Origin: Alloyangia pacifica
GTDB taxonomy: Bacteria; Pseudomonadota; Alphaproteobacteria; Rhodobacterales; Rhodobacteraceae
NCBI RefSeq assembly: GCF_020524285.1
Contig: NZ_JAIVKX010000004.1
Span: forward strand, 354,093 to 418,092
DNA: 64,000 nucleotides
Reading direction: 5' to 3'
Numbering within the stretch: the stretch's first letter is position 1; each line of letters begins with the position of its first letter. This document shows, piece after piece, positions 36,065 through 46,221 of this stretch. Made by a program: the position numbers and the translations under genes. A model generated the notes under the pieces. The model saw only the letters and a list, made by a program, of their open reading frames with translations, made no database searches and was not told the origin of the DNA.

Positions 36065-37774
36065 ATGGCACGTCATCTGATCACCTCGGCGATCCCCTAT
36101 ATCAACGGGATCAAGCATCTCGGAAACCTCGTGGGCAGCCAGCTTCCGGCCGACCTCTTCGCCCGCTACCAGCGCGCCCGCGGCAACGAGGTGCTGTTCC
36201 TCTGCGCCACCGACGAGCATGGCACCCCCGCCGAGCTCGCCGCCGCCAAGGCCGGCAAGCCGGTCGCCGAATATTGCGCCGAGATGCACGAGACCCAGTC
36301 GAAGATCGCCGAGGGCTTCCGCCTCAGCTTCGATCACTTCGGCCGCTCGTCGAGCCCGCAGAACCACAAGCTGACCCAGCATTTCGCCGGGGTGCTGGCC
36401 GAGCGCGGGCTGATCCGCGAAGTATCGGAAACGCAGATGTACTCGCCCACCGACGGGCGCTACCTGCCGGACCGCTACATCGAAGGCACCTGCCCCAACT
36501 GCGGCTTCGAGGACGCCCGCGGCGACCAGTGCGACAACTGCACCAAGCAGCTCGACCCGGTGGAGCTGATCAACCCGCGGTCGGTGATCTCGGGCGCGAC
36601 CGATCTCGAGATGCGCGAGACCAAGCACCTCTACCTCTGCCAAAGCCAGATGAAGGACGAGCTGGAGGCCTGGATCGACAGCAAGACCGACTGGCCGGTG
36701 CTGACCACCTCGATCGCCAAGAAGTGGCTCAACGACGGCGACGGCCTGCAGGACCGCGGCATCACCCGCGATCTCGACTGGGGCATCCCGGTGAAGAAGG
36801 GCGACGAGGACTGGCCCGGCATGGAAGGCAAGGTCTTCTACGTCTGGTTCGACGCGCCGATCGAATACATTGCCTGCTCGCAGGAATGGGTCGATGCGGG
36901 CAAGGGCGACGACTGGGAGCGCTGGTGGCGCACCGACAAGGGCGCGGACGACGTGACCTACACGCAGTTCATGGGCAAGGACAACGTGCCCTTCCACACC
37001 CTGTCGTTCCCGGCGACGATCCTGGGCAGCGGCGAGCCGTGGAAGCTGGTCGACTACATCAAGTCGTTCAACTACCTCAACTACGACGGCGGCCAGTTCA
37101 GCACCTCGCGCGGGCGCGGCGTCTTCATGGACCAGGCGCTGGAGATCCTGCCGGCGGACTACTGGCGCTGGTGGCTGCTCAGCCACGCGCCGGAAAGCTC
37201 GGACGCCGAGTTCACCTGGGAGAACTTCCAGTCCTCGGTGAACAAGGATCTCGCCGACGTGCTCGGCAACTTCGCATCGCGCGTCACCAAGTTCTGCCGC
37301 TCGAAGTTCGGCGAAGTGGTGCCCGAGGGCGGCGCCACGGGCGAGCTGGAGGCCAAGCTGATCGCCGATCTGGCGGAGAAGATCCGCGAGTACGAGGCGC
37401 AGATGGAGGCCCACGAGGTCCGCAAGGCCGCCGGTGCCCTGCGCGCCGCCTGGGTGCTCGGCAACGAGTACCTGCAGGAGGCCGCGCCCTGGTCGACCTT
37501 CAAGACCGACCCCGAGACCGCGGCGATGCAGATCCGCCTCGCGCTGAACATGATCCGTCTCTACGCGGTGATCTCCTCGCCCTTCATCCCCGACGCCTCG
37601 GCGCAGCTCCTGGCGGCGCTGAAGACCGAGGACGACAGCTGGCCGGGCGATCTGGATGCGGCGCTGACCACCCTGCCCGCGGGCCATGCCTTCGAGGTGC
37701 CCGAGGTGACCTTCCGCAAGATCACCGATGCCGAGCGCGAAGAGTGGCAGGAGCGCTTCGCCGGAACGCGCTGA
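36065..37774 (+). CDS. metG: Methionyl-tRNA synthetase
   Basis: The 569-aa product has the class I HIGH-type motif in [11 protein letters not shown] and a zinc knuckle ([17 protein letters not shown]). [10 protein letters not shown] stands where KMSKS normally lies, a known variation of the family in alphaproteobacteria. WFDAPIEYI lies in the catalytic domain. The anticodon-binding domain follows, without a C-terminal EMAP domain. An intrinsic terminator is at 37812. Confidence 0.95.
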   Translation: MARHLITSAIPYINGIKHLGNLVGSQLPADLFARYQRARGNEVLFLCATDEHGTPAELAAAKAGKPVAEYCAEMHETQSKIAEGFRLSFDHFGRSSSPQNHKLTQHFAGVLAERGLIREVSETQMYSPTDGRYLPDRYIEGTCPNCGFEDARGDQCDNCTKQLDPVELINPRSVISGATDLEMRETKHLYLCQSQMKDELEAWIDSKTDWPVLTTSIAKKWLNDGDGLQDRGITRDLDWGIPVKKGDEDWPGMEGKVFYVWFDAPIEYIACSQEWVDAGKGDDWERWWRTDKGADDVTYTQFMGKDNVPFHTLSFPATILGSGEPWKLVDYIKSFNYLNYDGGQFSTSRGRGVFMDQALEILPADYWRWWLLSHAPESSDAEFTWENFQSSVNKDLADVLGNFASRVTKFCRSKFGEVVPEGGATGELEAKLIADLAEKIREYEAQMEAHEVRKAAGALRAAWVLGNEYLQEAAPWSTFKTDPETAAMQIRLALNMIRLYAVISSPFIPDASAQLLAALKTEDDSWPGDLDAALTTLPAGHAFEVPEVTFRKITDAEREEWQERFAGTR

Positions 37775-37811
37775 GCCGCCACCGGCGGGTATCTTGATGG
37801 AACAACGAAGC

Positions 37812-37842
37812 GGCGCGGTCCGATGGGGCCGCGCCTTTTTTC
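37812..37842 (+). terminator. Rho-independent terminator of metG
   Basis: GGCGCGG (37812-37818) pairs with CCGCGCC (37829-37835), followed by seven thymines starting at 37836. It is 38 bp downstream of the metG stop. Confidence 0.8.
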
Positions 37843-37846
37843 TGCG

Positions 37847-38578
37847 CTACTTGCTCGGCACACCGCCCTCGACGATGCCGGTGGGCGTCGGGCTCAACCA
37901 GCTGTAGAGCACCCCGCCAAGCGCCCCGCCCAGCAGCGGCGCCAGCCAGAACAGCCAGAGCTGCCCAAGCGCCCAGCCCCCGACGAAAAGCGCCGGGCCG
38001 GTGCTGCGCGCCGGGTTTACCGAGGTGTTGGTTACCGGGGTGCTGATCAGGTGGATGAGCGTCAACGCCAGCCCGATCGCCAGCGGCGCGAAGCCCACCG
38101 GCGCCTGCCCGTGCGTCGTGCCCATGATGATGAAGAGGAACATCATCGTCAGCACCACCTCGGCGACAAACCCCGAGACCATGGAATAGCCCCCGGGGCT
38201 GTGCTCGGCGTAGCCATTGGCGGCAAACCCCGAGGCGACCACGTCGAACTCGGGCACGCCGCTGGCGATCACGTAGAGCACCGCCGCGCCGAGGATGGCG
38301 CCGACCACCTGGGCGATGACGTAGGGCAGGATGTCCGAGGCCGGGAACCGACCACCCGCCGCCAACCCGACGGTCACCGCCGGGTTGAGATGGCAGCCCG
38401 AGACATGGCCGATCGCATAGGCCATGGTCAGCACCGTCAGACCAAAGGCCAGCGAGACGCCGAGCAGCCCGATCCCCACCTCGGGAAAGGCCGCCGCCAG
38501 CACCGCGGAGCCGCAGCCGCCCAGCGTCAGCCAGAAGGTGCCAATGAACTCGGCCGCGTATTTTCGGGAAGCCCCCAT
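37847..38578 (-). CDS. aqpZ: Aquaporin Z-type water channel
   Basis: The 243-aa product starts [31 protein letters not shown], which is typical for AqpZ. Both NPA loops are present ([14 protein letters not shown] and [13 protein letters not shown]). Six membrane segments and two half-helices are evident. It carries water across the inner membrane. The gene is convergent with metG. Confidence 0.95.
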   Translation of the reverse strand: MGASRKYAAEFIGTFWLTLGGCGSAVLAAAFPEVGIGLLGVSLAFGLTVLTMAYAIGHVSGCHLNPAVTVGLAAGGRFPASDILPYVIAQVVGAILGAAVLYVIASGVPEFDVVASGFAANGYAEHSPGGYSMVSGFVAEVVLTMMFLFIIMGTTHGQAPVGFAPLAIGLALTLIHLISTPVTNTSVNPARSTGPALFVGGWALGQLWLFWLAPLLGGALGGVLYSWLSPTPTGIVEGGVPSK

Positions 38579-38985
38579 CGCAAACTCCTAGATTGAAATG
38601 CGTTTTGAAAAATCTCGTTATGCGGATACTGGCATCGGACGCCGTTCTCGCAAAGCGGTTTCGGCGGGGCCGGCAAAAGACCGGCATGGCGCCACGTAGT
38701 TTCCTGCAATTCCGCAGCCTGCCCGCCCTCGACGCGCGCGCTTCAAGGGCGATCCACCCGAGAAAGCCCGAGGCCGCGCCGTCTCTGCGACTCGGCCGGG
38801 CCTCCGGTCCGCGAGCTGCGGCGCGCACATCCACGAGATGCGAAGGGCATCACGCGCCTCGCCCGACCCACTCAAAACGCTCCGAAAACCAAGCGACCGC
38901 ACGATTTTCAACGGAGGAGAATTTTCCCCACGGCACCTACACTTTCGCCTTGTTTCCCCCTTCTCTCCTCATTAAACGGGTCCGC
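38579..38985. other. Intergenic region without recognised gene
   Basis: The 407 bp between the aqpZ start and tRNA-Ser hold the promoters of both. The region is AT-richer near 38590-38640 (ATTGAAATGCGTTTTG) and again before the tRNA. Its open frames cross the tRNA and have no family features. I see no repeat or RNA structure I would name. Confidence 0.5.
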
Positions 38986-39075
38986 GGAGACGTGGCCGAG
39001 TGGTCGAAGGCGCTCCCCTGCTAAGGGAGTAGGCGGGAAACCGTCTCGAGGGTTCGAATCCCTTCGTCTCCGCCA
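38986..39075 (+). tRNA. tRNA-Ser (GCT anticodon)
   Basis: The 90-nt class II tRNA starts GGAGACGTGGCCGAG and ends GTCTCCGCCA (CCA encoded). The anticodon GCT is at 39020-39022 in the loop CTGCTAA. The long variable arm (GTAGGCGGGAAACCGTCTC) is as expected for tRNA-Ser. Confidence 0.95.
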
Positions 39076-39205
39076 TAACATCTTGAGTGGCTTGATTCTG
39101 CGGCGATCCAGGAATGGGTCGCCTTTGATGCTATGCGTCGAAAGCGCCGACCGCGCCACGCGAACAAGCTGACCTCCTCCCATCGCAGGTAAAATCCGAC
39201 CGACC

Positions 39206-39886
39206 TCAGCCGCCCTTGCGCCGCGCGATCCACACCGTGTGGCGGGAGCCGCGCTTGGTTCTGCCGGCACGGACCATGTGCGCGCGCGCCTCGAAGCCGT
39301 TGCGCGCGAGGCGGCGCGTGAAGGCCTCATCGGGATGCGCGGACCAGACCGCCAGGATGCCGCCCGGCGTCAGCGCGCGATGCGCAACCTGCAGGCCCTG
39401 GTCGCCATAGAGCGAGTCGTTGCCCGCGCGGGTGAGCCCGCCGGGGCCGTTGTCGACGTCGAGCAGGACCGCATCATAGCGTCTGCGCGCGGCGCGGATC
39501 TCGGCGGCGACGTCACCGGCACGGATCGCGACACGGGGATCGTCGAGGCATTGCCCGAACACCGCCCCCATGTGATCCGTCGCCCAGGCGATCATCTCCG
39601 GCACGATTTCCGAGACGATCAATTCCGCTCCATCCGGGGCCACCGCCTGCGCGGCGCGCAGGGTGAAGCCCATGCCGAGCCCGCCGATCAGCACGCGCGG
39701 CGCGGGGCGGCCGGACAGCTGCTCAAATGCGAGCGTCGCCAGCGCCTCTTCTGACCCACCAAGGCGGCTGTTCATCAGCTCGTTCCCGTCGCTGAGACGG
39801 ATGGAATATTCTTCGCCGCGCCGGAACAGGCGGAGCGTGTCGCCCTCGGGGGCGGTGGCGGTGGCCAGAAGGTCCCAGGGAAGCAT
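39206..39886 (-). CDS. Spermidine-synthase-like methyltransferase-fold protein
   Basis: The 226-aa product has a SAM-type fold with PRVLIGGLGMGFTLRAAQ (motif I), VSEIVPEMIAW and YDAVLLDVDNGPGGLTR, similar to spermidine synthase/PABP-like proteins in proteobacteria. The length is shorter than true spermidine synthases, and no polyamine gene is nearby, so the substrate is uncertain. The motif DVDNGPG is conserved in this small family. Confidence 0.78.
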   Translation of the reverse strand: MLPWDLLATATAPEGDTLRLFRRGEEYSIRLSDGNELMNSRLGGSEEALATLAFEQLSGRPAPRVLIGGLGMGFTLRAAQAVAPDGAELIVSEIVPEMIAWATDHMGAVFGQCLDDPRVAIRAGDVAAEIRAARRRYDAVLLDVDNGPGGLTRAGNDSLYGDQGLQVAHRALTPGGILAVWSAHPDEAFTRRLARNGFEARAHMVRAGRTKRGSRHTVWIARRKGG

Positions 39887-40082
39887 GTCAGGTCCTGTTC
39901 ATCGGGAGAGGCTGATCGGGCCTAGCCCATCCGCGCGGCGAGGGAAAGCGGCACCGCAAACTTGCGCGGACAGCCCGGCGCCGAAGGTGACATCGACATG
40001 CACGAGGGAGGACAAGCAAGCACACGGCGATCCGCCGTAACGCCCCAAAGGGAATGATTTTTCTCTAATCTCAGGGGAGAGA

Positions 40083-40169
40083 TGGTGCGGTCGAGAAGAC
40101 TCGAACTTCCACGGGAGTTACCCCACAGCGACCTCAACGCTGCGCGTCTACCAATTCCGCCACGACCGC
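40083..40169 (-). tRNA. tRNA-Leu (GAG anticodon)
   Basis: On the minus strand a class II tRNA starts GCGGTCGTGGCGGAATTGG and ends in CGACCGCACCA. The anticodon loop TTGAGGT contains GAG. The long variable arm is TCGCTGTGGGGTAACTCCCG-like. CCA is encoded. Total length is 87 nt. Confidence 0.95.
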
Positions 40170-40358
40170 ACTGTCTTGACTTGGTGAAGCGGTCTCTAAC
40201 GAAGCCCGCGGGGGATGTGAAGAGGAAAATTGAACCTTTCTGCGAAAAGTTTGCGCGACCTTACGGCAACCCGCGACAGAGCCCGAACCGCTGAACGCCC
40301 CCCTGCCCCGTTGTTCGCTCTATTGACCCAATCGGGGAATGATCCTAATCGCTCGGCC

Positions 40359-41024
40359 ATGGTTGAGTGGATCACGAAAGACGGGCTGACCGGCTACGAC
40401 GAGGCCGTTGCCTTCATGGAAGCGCGCGCCGCGGCGATTGCCGCCGGCGAGGCCGAGGAACTCATCTGGCTGGTCGAGCACCCGCCGCTCTACACCGCCG
40501 GAACCTCGGCCAAGATCGAGGACCTGCGCGATCCTGAGCGCTTCCCGGTCCATGACACCAAGCGCGGCGGGCAATACACCTATCACGGCCCCGGCCAGCG
40601 CGTGGTCTACGTCATGCTCGACGTCGGCAAGCGTGGCCGCGACGTGCGCCGCTTCGTGCAGCAGCTCGAGGCCTGGGTGATCGCCGCGCTCGCCGAGTTC
40701 AACGTCACCGGCCACATCCGCGAGGGCCGAGTCGGCGTCTGGGTCGAACGCCCGGACAAGCCGCTGCTGGCGGACGGGCGCGTGACCGAGGACAAGATCG
40801 CCGCCATCGGCATCCGCCTGCGCAAATGGGTGAGCTTCCACGGCATCTCGATCAACGTCGAGCCGGAGCTGTCGCATTTCGACGGCATCGTGCCCTGCGG
40901 CATCTCCGAGTACGGCGTGACCTCGCTGGTCGACCTCGGCCTGCCGGTGACCATGGACGATCTCGACGTCGCCCTGCACCGCAGCTTCGACGAGACCTTC
41001 GGCGCCCTGCCCTGCGAGGCCTGA
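40359..41024 (+). CDS. lipB: Octanoyltransferase LipB
   Basis: I start at ATG 40359 ([20 protein letters not shown]), giving 221 residues like other alphaproteobacterial LipB. The frame upstream to 40230 adds an unlikely leader. Signature segments are [13 protein letters not shown], the catalytic lysine in [20 protein letters not shown], and the catalytic cysteine in [13 protein letters not shown]. It transfers octanoyl groups from ACP to lipoyl domains. It is convergent with and adjacent to the LysR gene (2 bp apart). Confidence 0.95.
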   Translation: MVEWITKDGLTGYDEAVAFMEARAAAIAAGEAEELIWLVEHPPLYTAGTSAKIEDLRDPERFPVHDTKRGGQYTYHGPGQRVVYVMLDVGKRGRDVRRFVQQLEAWVIAALAEFNVTGHIREGRVGVWVERPDKPLLADGRVTEDKIAAIGIRLRKWVSFHGISINVEPELSHFDGIVPCGISEYGVTSLVDLGLPVTMDDLDVALHRSFDETFGALPCEA

Positions 41025-41025
41025 A

Positions 41026-41925
41026 CTAGCCCGCGAGAAGGCGGGTCTTCACGTCCTCTGCGGCGAAATCGACCAGCGCGCGCACCTTGCGGGGCAGCAT
41101 TGCTCCTTCCAGGTAGACCGCGTGCAGGTCGTGCTTGGGCTTCTCCACCTCGCCCAGCACCTCGACCAGCCGGCCCGCCTCGAGATCACCGGTCACCACG
41201 AACTCCGGGCAATAGGCGATGCCGCGCCCGGCCATGGCGAGATCGCGCGCCACCTTTGCGCTGTTGACCTGCAGGCGCGAGCGCACCTGCACCTCGCGCA
41301 GCGCATCCTCCGGGCCGAACCGCCAGCGCTGCGCGCTGCGCTGGTTGGTGTCGTGGATGCAGGCATGCGCGGCCAATGCCTCGGGGGTCTCGGGCACCCC
41401 CTGCGCCTCAATATACTCGGGCGAGGCCACCAGCTTCATGCCGAAGCGGCAGAGCCTGCGCGCCCGCAGCGTATTGTCGGTGAGCCGCCCGATGCGGAAG
41501 GCAAGGTCGATCCCCTCGAGCGCAAGGTCGGTATAGGCATCCGACAGCCGCAGCTCGACAGTCAAATCCGGGTGCGGCTCGGCAAAGCGGCTCAGCAGGT
41601 CGGCAGCGTAGATCTCGCCGAAGGTCACCGGCGCCGCCACCCGCAGCACGCCGGTGAAGCCGCGCGACTCGTCCTCCACCGTGCCAAGCAGGTCTTCGAG
41701 TTCCTCCAGCCAGGCGGGCGCCCGCGCCAGCAGTTTCTCTCCCGCCGGCGTCAGCCCGACCCGCCGCGTGGTGCGCTGCAGCAGGCGCGTGCCAAGTCGC
41801 GCCTCGAGCTCGGCGACGTATTTCGAGGTGAGCCGGTTCGACACCCCCATGCGCTCGGCTGCGGCGGTGAAGGAGCCGGTTTGCGCCGTGGCGACGAAGG
41901 CGCGGATCTGGTCGACGATGTCCAT
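41026..41925 (-). CDS. LysR-family transcriptional regulator
   Basis: The 299-aa product has the LysR N-terminal helix-turn-helix (FVATAQTGSFTAAAERMGVSNRLTSKYVAELEARLGTRLLQRTTR). The effector domain has GVLRVAAPVTFGEIYAADLLSRFAEPHPDL, as in the CrgA/AaeR-type group. The divergently transcribed VOC and glutathionyl-hydroquinone reductase genes are probable targets. Confidence 0.93.
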   Translation of the reverse strand: MDIVDQIRAFVATAQTGSFTAAAERMGVSNRLTSKYVAELEARLGTRLLQRTTRRVGLTPAGEKLLARAPAWLEELEDLLGTVEDESRGFTGVLRVAAPVTFGEIYAADLLSRFAEPHPDLTVELRLSDAYTDLALEGIDLAFRIGRLTDNTLRARRLCRFGMKLVASPEYIEAQGVPETPEALAAHACIHDTNQRSAQRWRFGPEDALREVQVRSRLQVNSAKVARDLAMAGRGIAYCPEFVVTGDLEAGRLVEVLGEVEKPKHDLHAVYLEGAMLPRKVRALVDFAAEDVKTRLLAG

Positions 41926-41941
41926 GACATATTCCGAACAC

Positions 41942-41964
41942 TACGTGGATAGTATTACCACATA
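41942..41964. promoter_or_regulatory. Inverted repeat at the LysR/VOC divergent promoter
   Basis: TACGTGGATAG and its near-complement TTACCACATA form an inverted repeat (GTGG-N9-CCAC, with outer TA/TA pairs) at 41942-41964, 17 bp upstream of the LysR start. The spacing fits a LysR-type binding site. A regulatory role is inferred. Confidence 0.5.
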
Positions 41965-42067
41965 CTCGCCATTTCTTTCCGAAAGGCCAGACCGCATATT
42001 CCCCTCAACGGCAGCGAGCGCTGCCACCCCCCTTCCCGCTCCGCGGGACAGCATTCGGAGAGAGATT

Positions 42068-42880
42068 ATGGCAACCAGCGACGCCCCCCTCGACATCGGC
42101 CAGGTGAGCCTGACCGTGAACGACCTGACCAAGGTCGGCGATTTCTACCAGTCCGCCCTCGGCCTCGAGAAGCTGTCGGACGACGGCACCGAGGCCCGCT
42201 TCGGCGCACATGGCCGCAGCCTCATCGCGCTGCGACAGGACAAATCCGCGCCGCGCCACTCGCCGCGCGAGGCCGGGCTTTTCCACGTGGCCTTCCTGCT
42301 GCCCTCGCGCGCCGATCTCGGTGCATGGCTGCACCACGCCGCCGAGACCCGCCTCCCGCTGCAGGGCGCCTCCGACCACCTCGTCAGCGAGGCGCTCTAC
42401 CTCGCCGATCCCGAGGGCAACGGCATCGAGATCTACATCGACCGCCCGCGCGACCAGTGGACCCACCGCGGCGGCGAGATCGAGATGGCCACCAACCACC
42501 TCGACCTGCAGGATGTCGCAAGCAGCGCCACCGCCCGCTGGCAGGGCGCGCCCGAAGACACCGTGGTCGGCCACGTCCACCTGCAGGTCGGGCGGCTCGA
42601 CCCGGCCGAGGCCTTCTATGCCGAGACCCTCGGGATGGCGGTGACCAACCACTACCCGGGCGCGACCTTCTACGGCTCGGGCGGCTACCACCACCACCTC
42701 GCCTCGAACATCTGGAACAGCCGCGGCGCCGGGCCGCGCAATGGCCCCGGCACCGGGCTCACCGAGATCGAACTCCGCGGCACCGCCGCAGAGATCGCCG
42801 CAATCCGCAGCCGCGCCCCCGCCGAGACCCCGCTGACCGATCCCTGGGGCACCACTTTCACCCTGAGCCAGAAGGACTGA
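42068..42880 (+). CDS. Two-domain VOC (extradiol dioxygenase-like) protein, CatE-type
   Basis: I start at ATG 42068, preceded by GGAGAGATT, giving 270 residues. Two glyoxalase/bleomycin-resistance/dioxygenase domains occur. The first (residues 1-140) opens with GQVSLTV and contains LFHVAFLLPSRADLGAWLHH. The second opens with GHVHLQV and contains YHHHLASNIW and LTEIEL. His, His and Glu, the Fe(II) or Mn(II) ligands, are evident in the second domain. In the first the GHVH position reads GQVS. The neighbour at 42885 reduces glutathionyl-hydroquinones, so quinone or catechol detoxification is likely. Confidence 0.85.
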   Translation: MATSDAPLDIGQVSLTVNDLTKVGDFYQSALGLEKLSDDGTEARFGAHGRSLIALRQDKSAPRHSPREAGLFHVAFLLPSRADLGAWLHHAAETRLPLQGASDHLVSEALYLADPEGNGIEIYIDRPRDQWTHRGGEIEMATNHLDLQDVASSATARWQGAPEDTVVGHVHLQVGRLDPAEAFYAETLGMAVTNHYPGATFYGSGGYHHHLASNIWNSRGAGPRNGPGTGLTEIELRGTAAEIAAIRSRAPAETPLTDPWGTTFTLSQKD

Positions 42881-42884
42881 CCCC

Positions 42885-43868
42885 ATGCTGATCGACGGAA
42901 AATGGACCGCCAACTGGCAGCCGGTGCAGAAAGCCGACGAGAAGGGCCGCTTCGTGCGGCAGGAATCGAGCTTCCGCAACTGGATCACCCCCGACGGCAG
43001 CGCCGGTCCCACCGGGACTGGCGGCTTCAAGGCCGAGGCCGGTCGCTACCGGCTCTACGTGGCGCTGATCTGCCCCTGGGCCTCTCGCACGCTGATCGCC
43101 CGCAAGCTCAAGGGCCTCGAAGAGATCATCCCGGTCACCGTGGTGAACCCGCGGCTCGACGATCAGGGCTGGAGCTTCGGCGGCTTTCCCGGCGCGGAGG
43201 AAGACCCGCTCTACGGCGCGGAGCACCTGCATGAGCTTTACACCCGCGCCGACCCGCACGTCTCGGGCCGCGCCACGGTGCCGGTGCTCTGGGACGAGAA
43301 GCAGGGCGTCATGGTGAACAACGAGAGCGCCGACATCGTACGCATGTTCGACACCGCCTTCGAGGCGATCGCCCCGTCGGACCTCCGCCTCGCCCCCGAG
43401 GAGCTGCTCGCGCAGATCGATGATGCCAATGCGCAGATCTACCCGCGCTACAACAACGGCGTTTACAAGGCCGGCTTCGCCAGCACGCAGGAGGCCTATG
43501 ACGAAGCGGTCACACAGCTCTTCGAGGAGATGGCCCGGATGGAAGCGCACCTGTCGGACGGCCGCCCCTTCTACTTCGGCGACCGGCTGACGGAGACCGA
43601 CATCCGCATCTTCGTCACCTCGATCCGCTTCGACGCCGCCTACCACGGGCTGTTCAAGTGCAACATCAAGCGGCTCGAGGATCACTCCCACCTGCACGCC
43701 CACATGCTGCGCATGCTGAACACCGGCGGCATCGCAAGCACCGTGGACCTCGACCACATCAAGGCGGGCTACTACGGCATCAAGGCGCTCAACCCCCCGC
43801 GCATCATCCCGGCCGGCCCCGCCAGGATCGTCGCGGAGGTCGCGAGAGCGCAGGCCAGCCGCGCCTGA
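42885..43868 (+). CDS. Glutathionyl-hydroquinone reductase (YqjG/PcpF type)
   Basis: The 327-aa product has the ICPWASRT active-site motif (catalytic cysteine), with GRYRLYVALICPWASRTLIARKLKG upstream and VPVLWDEKQGVMVNNESADI in the thioredoxin-like domain. The C-terminal GST domain holds LTETDIRIFVTSIRFDAAYHGLFKCN, a hallmark of the Xi-class GSTs. It reduces glutathionyl-hydroquinones. It begins 4 bp after the VOC gene and shares its promoter. Confidence 0.92.
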   Translation: MLIDGKWTANWQPVQKADEKGRFVRQESSFRNWITPDGSAGPTGTGGFKAEAGRYRLYVALICPWASRTLIARKLKGLEEIIPVTVVNPRLDDQGWSFGGFPGAEEDPLYGAEHLHELYTRADPHVSGRATVPVLWDEKQGVMVNNESADIVRMFDTAFEAIAPSDLRLAPEELLAQIDDANAQIYPRYNNGVYKAGFASTQEAYDEAVTQLFEEMARMEAHLSDGRPFYFGDRLTETDIRIFVTSIRFDAAYHGLFKCNIKRLEDHSHLHAHMLRMLNTGGIASTVDLDHIKAGYYGIKALNPPRIIPAGPARIVAEVARAQASRA

Positions 43869-43887
43869 TCTCACGCAACCGGCCCTG

Positions 43888-43957
43888 GCCCCTTCTTCTC
43901 TTTGCAAATACGCCGTGGGTGAATTGGCCGAAGGCCAAGAGGGGGCAGCGCCCCCTC
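43888..43957. repeat. REP-like element with two hairpins
   Basis: CCCCTTCTTCTCTTTGCAAA is followed by TTGGCC-GAA-GGCCAA (43924-43938) and GAGGGGGC-AGC-GCCCCCTC (43939-43957). The TTCTTCT-N-CAAA start resembles the arm of the palindrome at 314. It lies between the hydroquinone reductase and selD and may end transcription in the plus direction. Confidence 0.55.
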
Positions 43958-44061
43958 GCGCGCGACTGCAGACACACGGGCCGACCCCGGAGATGGGCAT
44001 CCCCCCTCCCCCTCCCGGCACGAGCCGTGCTACATCCCGGGCCGACCAGCCGGAGATCTCC

Positions 44062-46221
44062 ATGCGCGCGCCCAGCCTGCCCCTCACCCGCGACCTCGTC
44101 CTCGTCGGAGGCGGCCATTCGCACGCGCTGCTGCTGCGCATGTGGGGCATGAAGCCGCTGCCCGGCGCGCGGCTGACGGTGATCAACCCCGGCCCCACCG
44201 CGCCCTATTCGGGCATGCTCCCGGGGTTCGTTGCGGGGCACTACGCGCGCGACGAGCTCGACATCGACCTGGTGAAGCTCGCCCGCTTCGCCGGGGCGCG
44301 GGTGATCCTCGGCGCGGTGACCGGCCTCGACCGCGCCGCAAGGCAGGTCCATGTGGCGAGCCGCGCGCCCATCGGCTTCGACCTCGCCTCGGTGAACATC
44401 GGCGTCACCTCGGCCATGCCGGACCTGCCGGGCTTTGCCGAACACGCCCTGCCCGCCAAGCCGCTCGGCCCCTTCGCCTCTGCCTGGGACGCGTACCGGG
44501 GCGGCAGCGGACCGGCGTCGGCGGCGGTGATCGGGAGCGGCATCGCCGGGGCGGAGCTGGCCTGCGCCATGGCCTTCGCCCTGCAGCAACGCGGCCGCAA
44601 GGCGCAGGTGCATCTGATCGAACGCGCCACGGCGCTCACCGCCCTGCGCCCCCGCGCCGCCGCGAAACTGCGCGACGCGCTCGCCGTGCAGGGTGTCACG
44701 CTCATCGAGAATGCGGAGGTCGCCGAGGTCACGCCACGCGGCCTGCGCCTCGCCGATGGCCGCGAGATCGCCGCCGACTTCGTCACTGGCGCCGCGGGTG
44801 CCCGGGCGCAGGGCTGGCTGCAGGAGAGCGGGCTCGACTTGCATGACGGCTTCATCAAGGTTTCCGCGACCCTGCAAAGCTCCGACCCCGCGATTTTTGC
44901 CGCCGGCGACTGCGCGCATCTCACCGAGACCCCCCGTCCCAAGGCCGGGGTTTTTGCGGTGCGCGAGGCGCCGATTCTGCTGCACAACCTGCGCGCCGCG
45001 CTCGAGGGGCGCGCGAACCTACGCCCTTACCGCCCGCAGCGCGACTACCTCAAGCTGATCTCTCTGGGCCGCAAGTCGGCGCTGGCCGACAAGGCGGGGC
45101 TGGCCCTCTCCGGCCCGCTCATGTGGCGCTGGAAGGACCACATCGACCGCACTTTCATGCGCAAATTCAATGAGCTGCCGCAGATGACACCGCCGCCTCT
45201 GCCCCGTCACCACGCGGCGGACATGGACGAGGCGCTCGGCGCCAAGCCCATGTGCGGCGGCTGCGGCGCCAAGGTCGGGCGCGACGCGCTGGCCTCGGCG
45301 CTCTCGACCTTGCCCGCGCCCCGGCGCACCGATATCACCGCCCTGCCCGGCGACGATGCCGCGCTGCTGCTCACGGGCGACGCACGGCAGGTGATGACCG
45401 TCGATCACCTGCGCGCCTTCGTGGAAGACCCCGAGGTCATGGCGCGCATCACCTGCATCCACGCGCTCGGCGACGTCTGGGCGATGGGTGCCGCGCCGCA
45501 GGCCGCGGTCGCCAGCCTCACCCTGCCGCGCATGTCCGAGCCGCTGGCCGAGCGCACGCTGACCGAGTGCCTCGGCGCGATCACCGAAATCCTGCGCGCC
45601 GAGGGCGCCGAGCTGGTCGGCGGCCATTCCGCCATGGGCGACGAGCTGAGCATCGGGCTGACGATCACCGGGCTCTGCGCGCGCGCGCCCATCACCCTGG
45701 GCGGCGCCCGCCCCGGCGACCGGCTGATCCTGACCAAGCCGATCGGCACCGGCGTCCTCATGGCCGCCGAGATGGCCGGCGCGGCCAAAGGCGCATGGGT
45801 GGCCGCGGCGCTGGAACATATGACCACGCCGCAGGGCGAAGCGGCGCGACTGCTGAGCCACGCGGGCGCAATGACCGACGTCACCGGCTTCGGTCTTGCC
45901 GGGCACCTGCTGAACATCTGTACAGCCTCGGGCGTCGGCGCGCGGCTGGAGATCGACAAAGTGCCGCTGCTGCCCGGCGCAGAGCTGCTCTCGAAGGAAG
46001 GCCATGCCTCGACGCTCTACCCGAAGAACCGCACGGCGGTGCCTTTCCAGCCGATGGGGCCGCGAGAAGACCTGATGTTCGATCCGCAGACGGCGGGCGG
46101 GCTGCTGGCCGCAGTTTCCGGCGATGTGAGCGAAACCCTGACCACCCTGCGCGCCGCGGGCTTCCCGGCGGTGGAGATCGGCGAGATCACCGAACGCCGC
46201 GGTCAGATCGAGATGGTCTGA
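44062..46221 (+). CDS. selD: Selenophosphate synthetase fused to an FAD/NAD(P) oxidoreductase
   Basis: ATG 44062 (GGAG nine bases upstream) gives 719 residues. Residues 1-345 are a pyridine-nucleotide-disulfide-like oxidoreductase with VLVGGGHSHALLL and IFAAGDCAHL as the nucleotide-binding motifs. The SelD domain begins about residue 396 with MCGGCGAKVG, in which the active-site residue is Cys (not Sec) three residues before the conserved Lys. The ATP-binding DDAALLL, GGHSAMGDEL and DVTGFGLAGHL follow. It makes selenophosphate from selenide and ATP. The fused NADH-dehydrogenase-like part may supply or protect reduced selenium. Confidence 0.93.
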   Translation: MRAPSLPLTRDLVLVGGGHSHALLLRMWGMKPLPGARLTVINPGPTAPYSGMLPGFVAGHYARDELDIDLVKLARFAGARVILGAVTGLDRAARQVHVASRAPIGFDLASVNIGVTSAMPDLPGFAEHALPAKPLGPFASAWDAYRGGSGPASAAVIGSGIAGAELACAMAFALQQRGRKAQVHLIERATALTALRPRAAAKLRDALAVQGVTLIENAEVAEVTPRGLRLADGREIAADFVTGAAGARAQGWLQESGLDLHDGFIKVSATLQSSDPAIFAAGDCAHLTETPRPKAGVFAVREAPILLHNLRAALEGRANLRPYRPQRDYLKLISLGRKSALADKAGLALSGPLMWRWKDHIDRTFMRKFNELPQMTPPPLPRHHAADMDEALGAKPMCGGCGAKVGRDALASALSTLPAPRRTDITALPGDDAALLLTGDARQVMTVDHLRAFVEDPEVMARITCIHALGDVWAMGAAPQAAVASLTLPRMSEPLAERTLTECLGAITEILRAEGAELVGGHSAMGDELSIGLTITGLCARAPITLGGARPGDRLILTKPIGTGVLMAAEMAGAAKGAWVAAALEHMTTPQGEAARLLSHAGAMTDVTGFGLAGHLLNICTASGVGARLEIDKVPLLPGAELLSKEGHASTLYPKNRTAVPFQPMGPREDLMFDPQTAGGLLAAVSGDVSETLTTLRAAGFPAVEIGEITERRGQIEMV

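Noticed and set aside
35801..37687. Upstream extension of the aldo/keto reductase frame
   Set aside because: It is antisense to metG. A good ribosome binding site precedes the ATG at 35800.
38593..39024. Plus-strand open frame of 143 codons before tRNA-Ser
   Set aside because: It runs into the tRNA gene, has no ribosome binding site and no family features.
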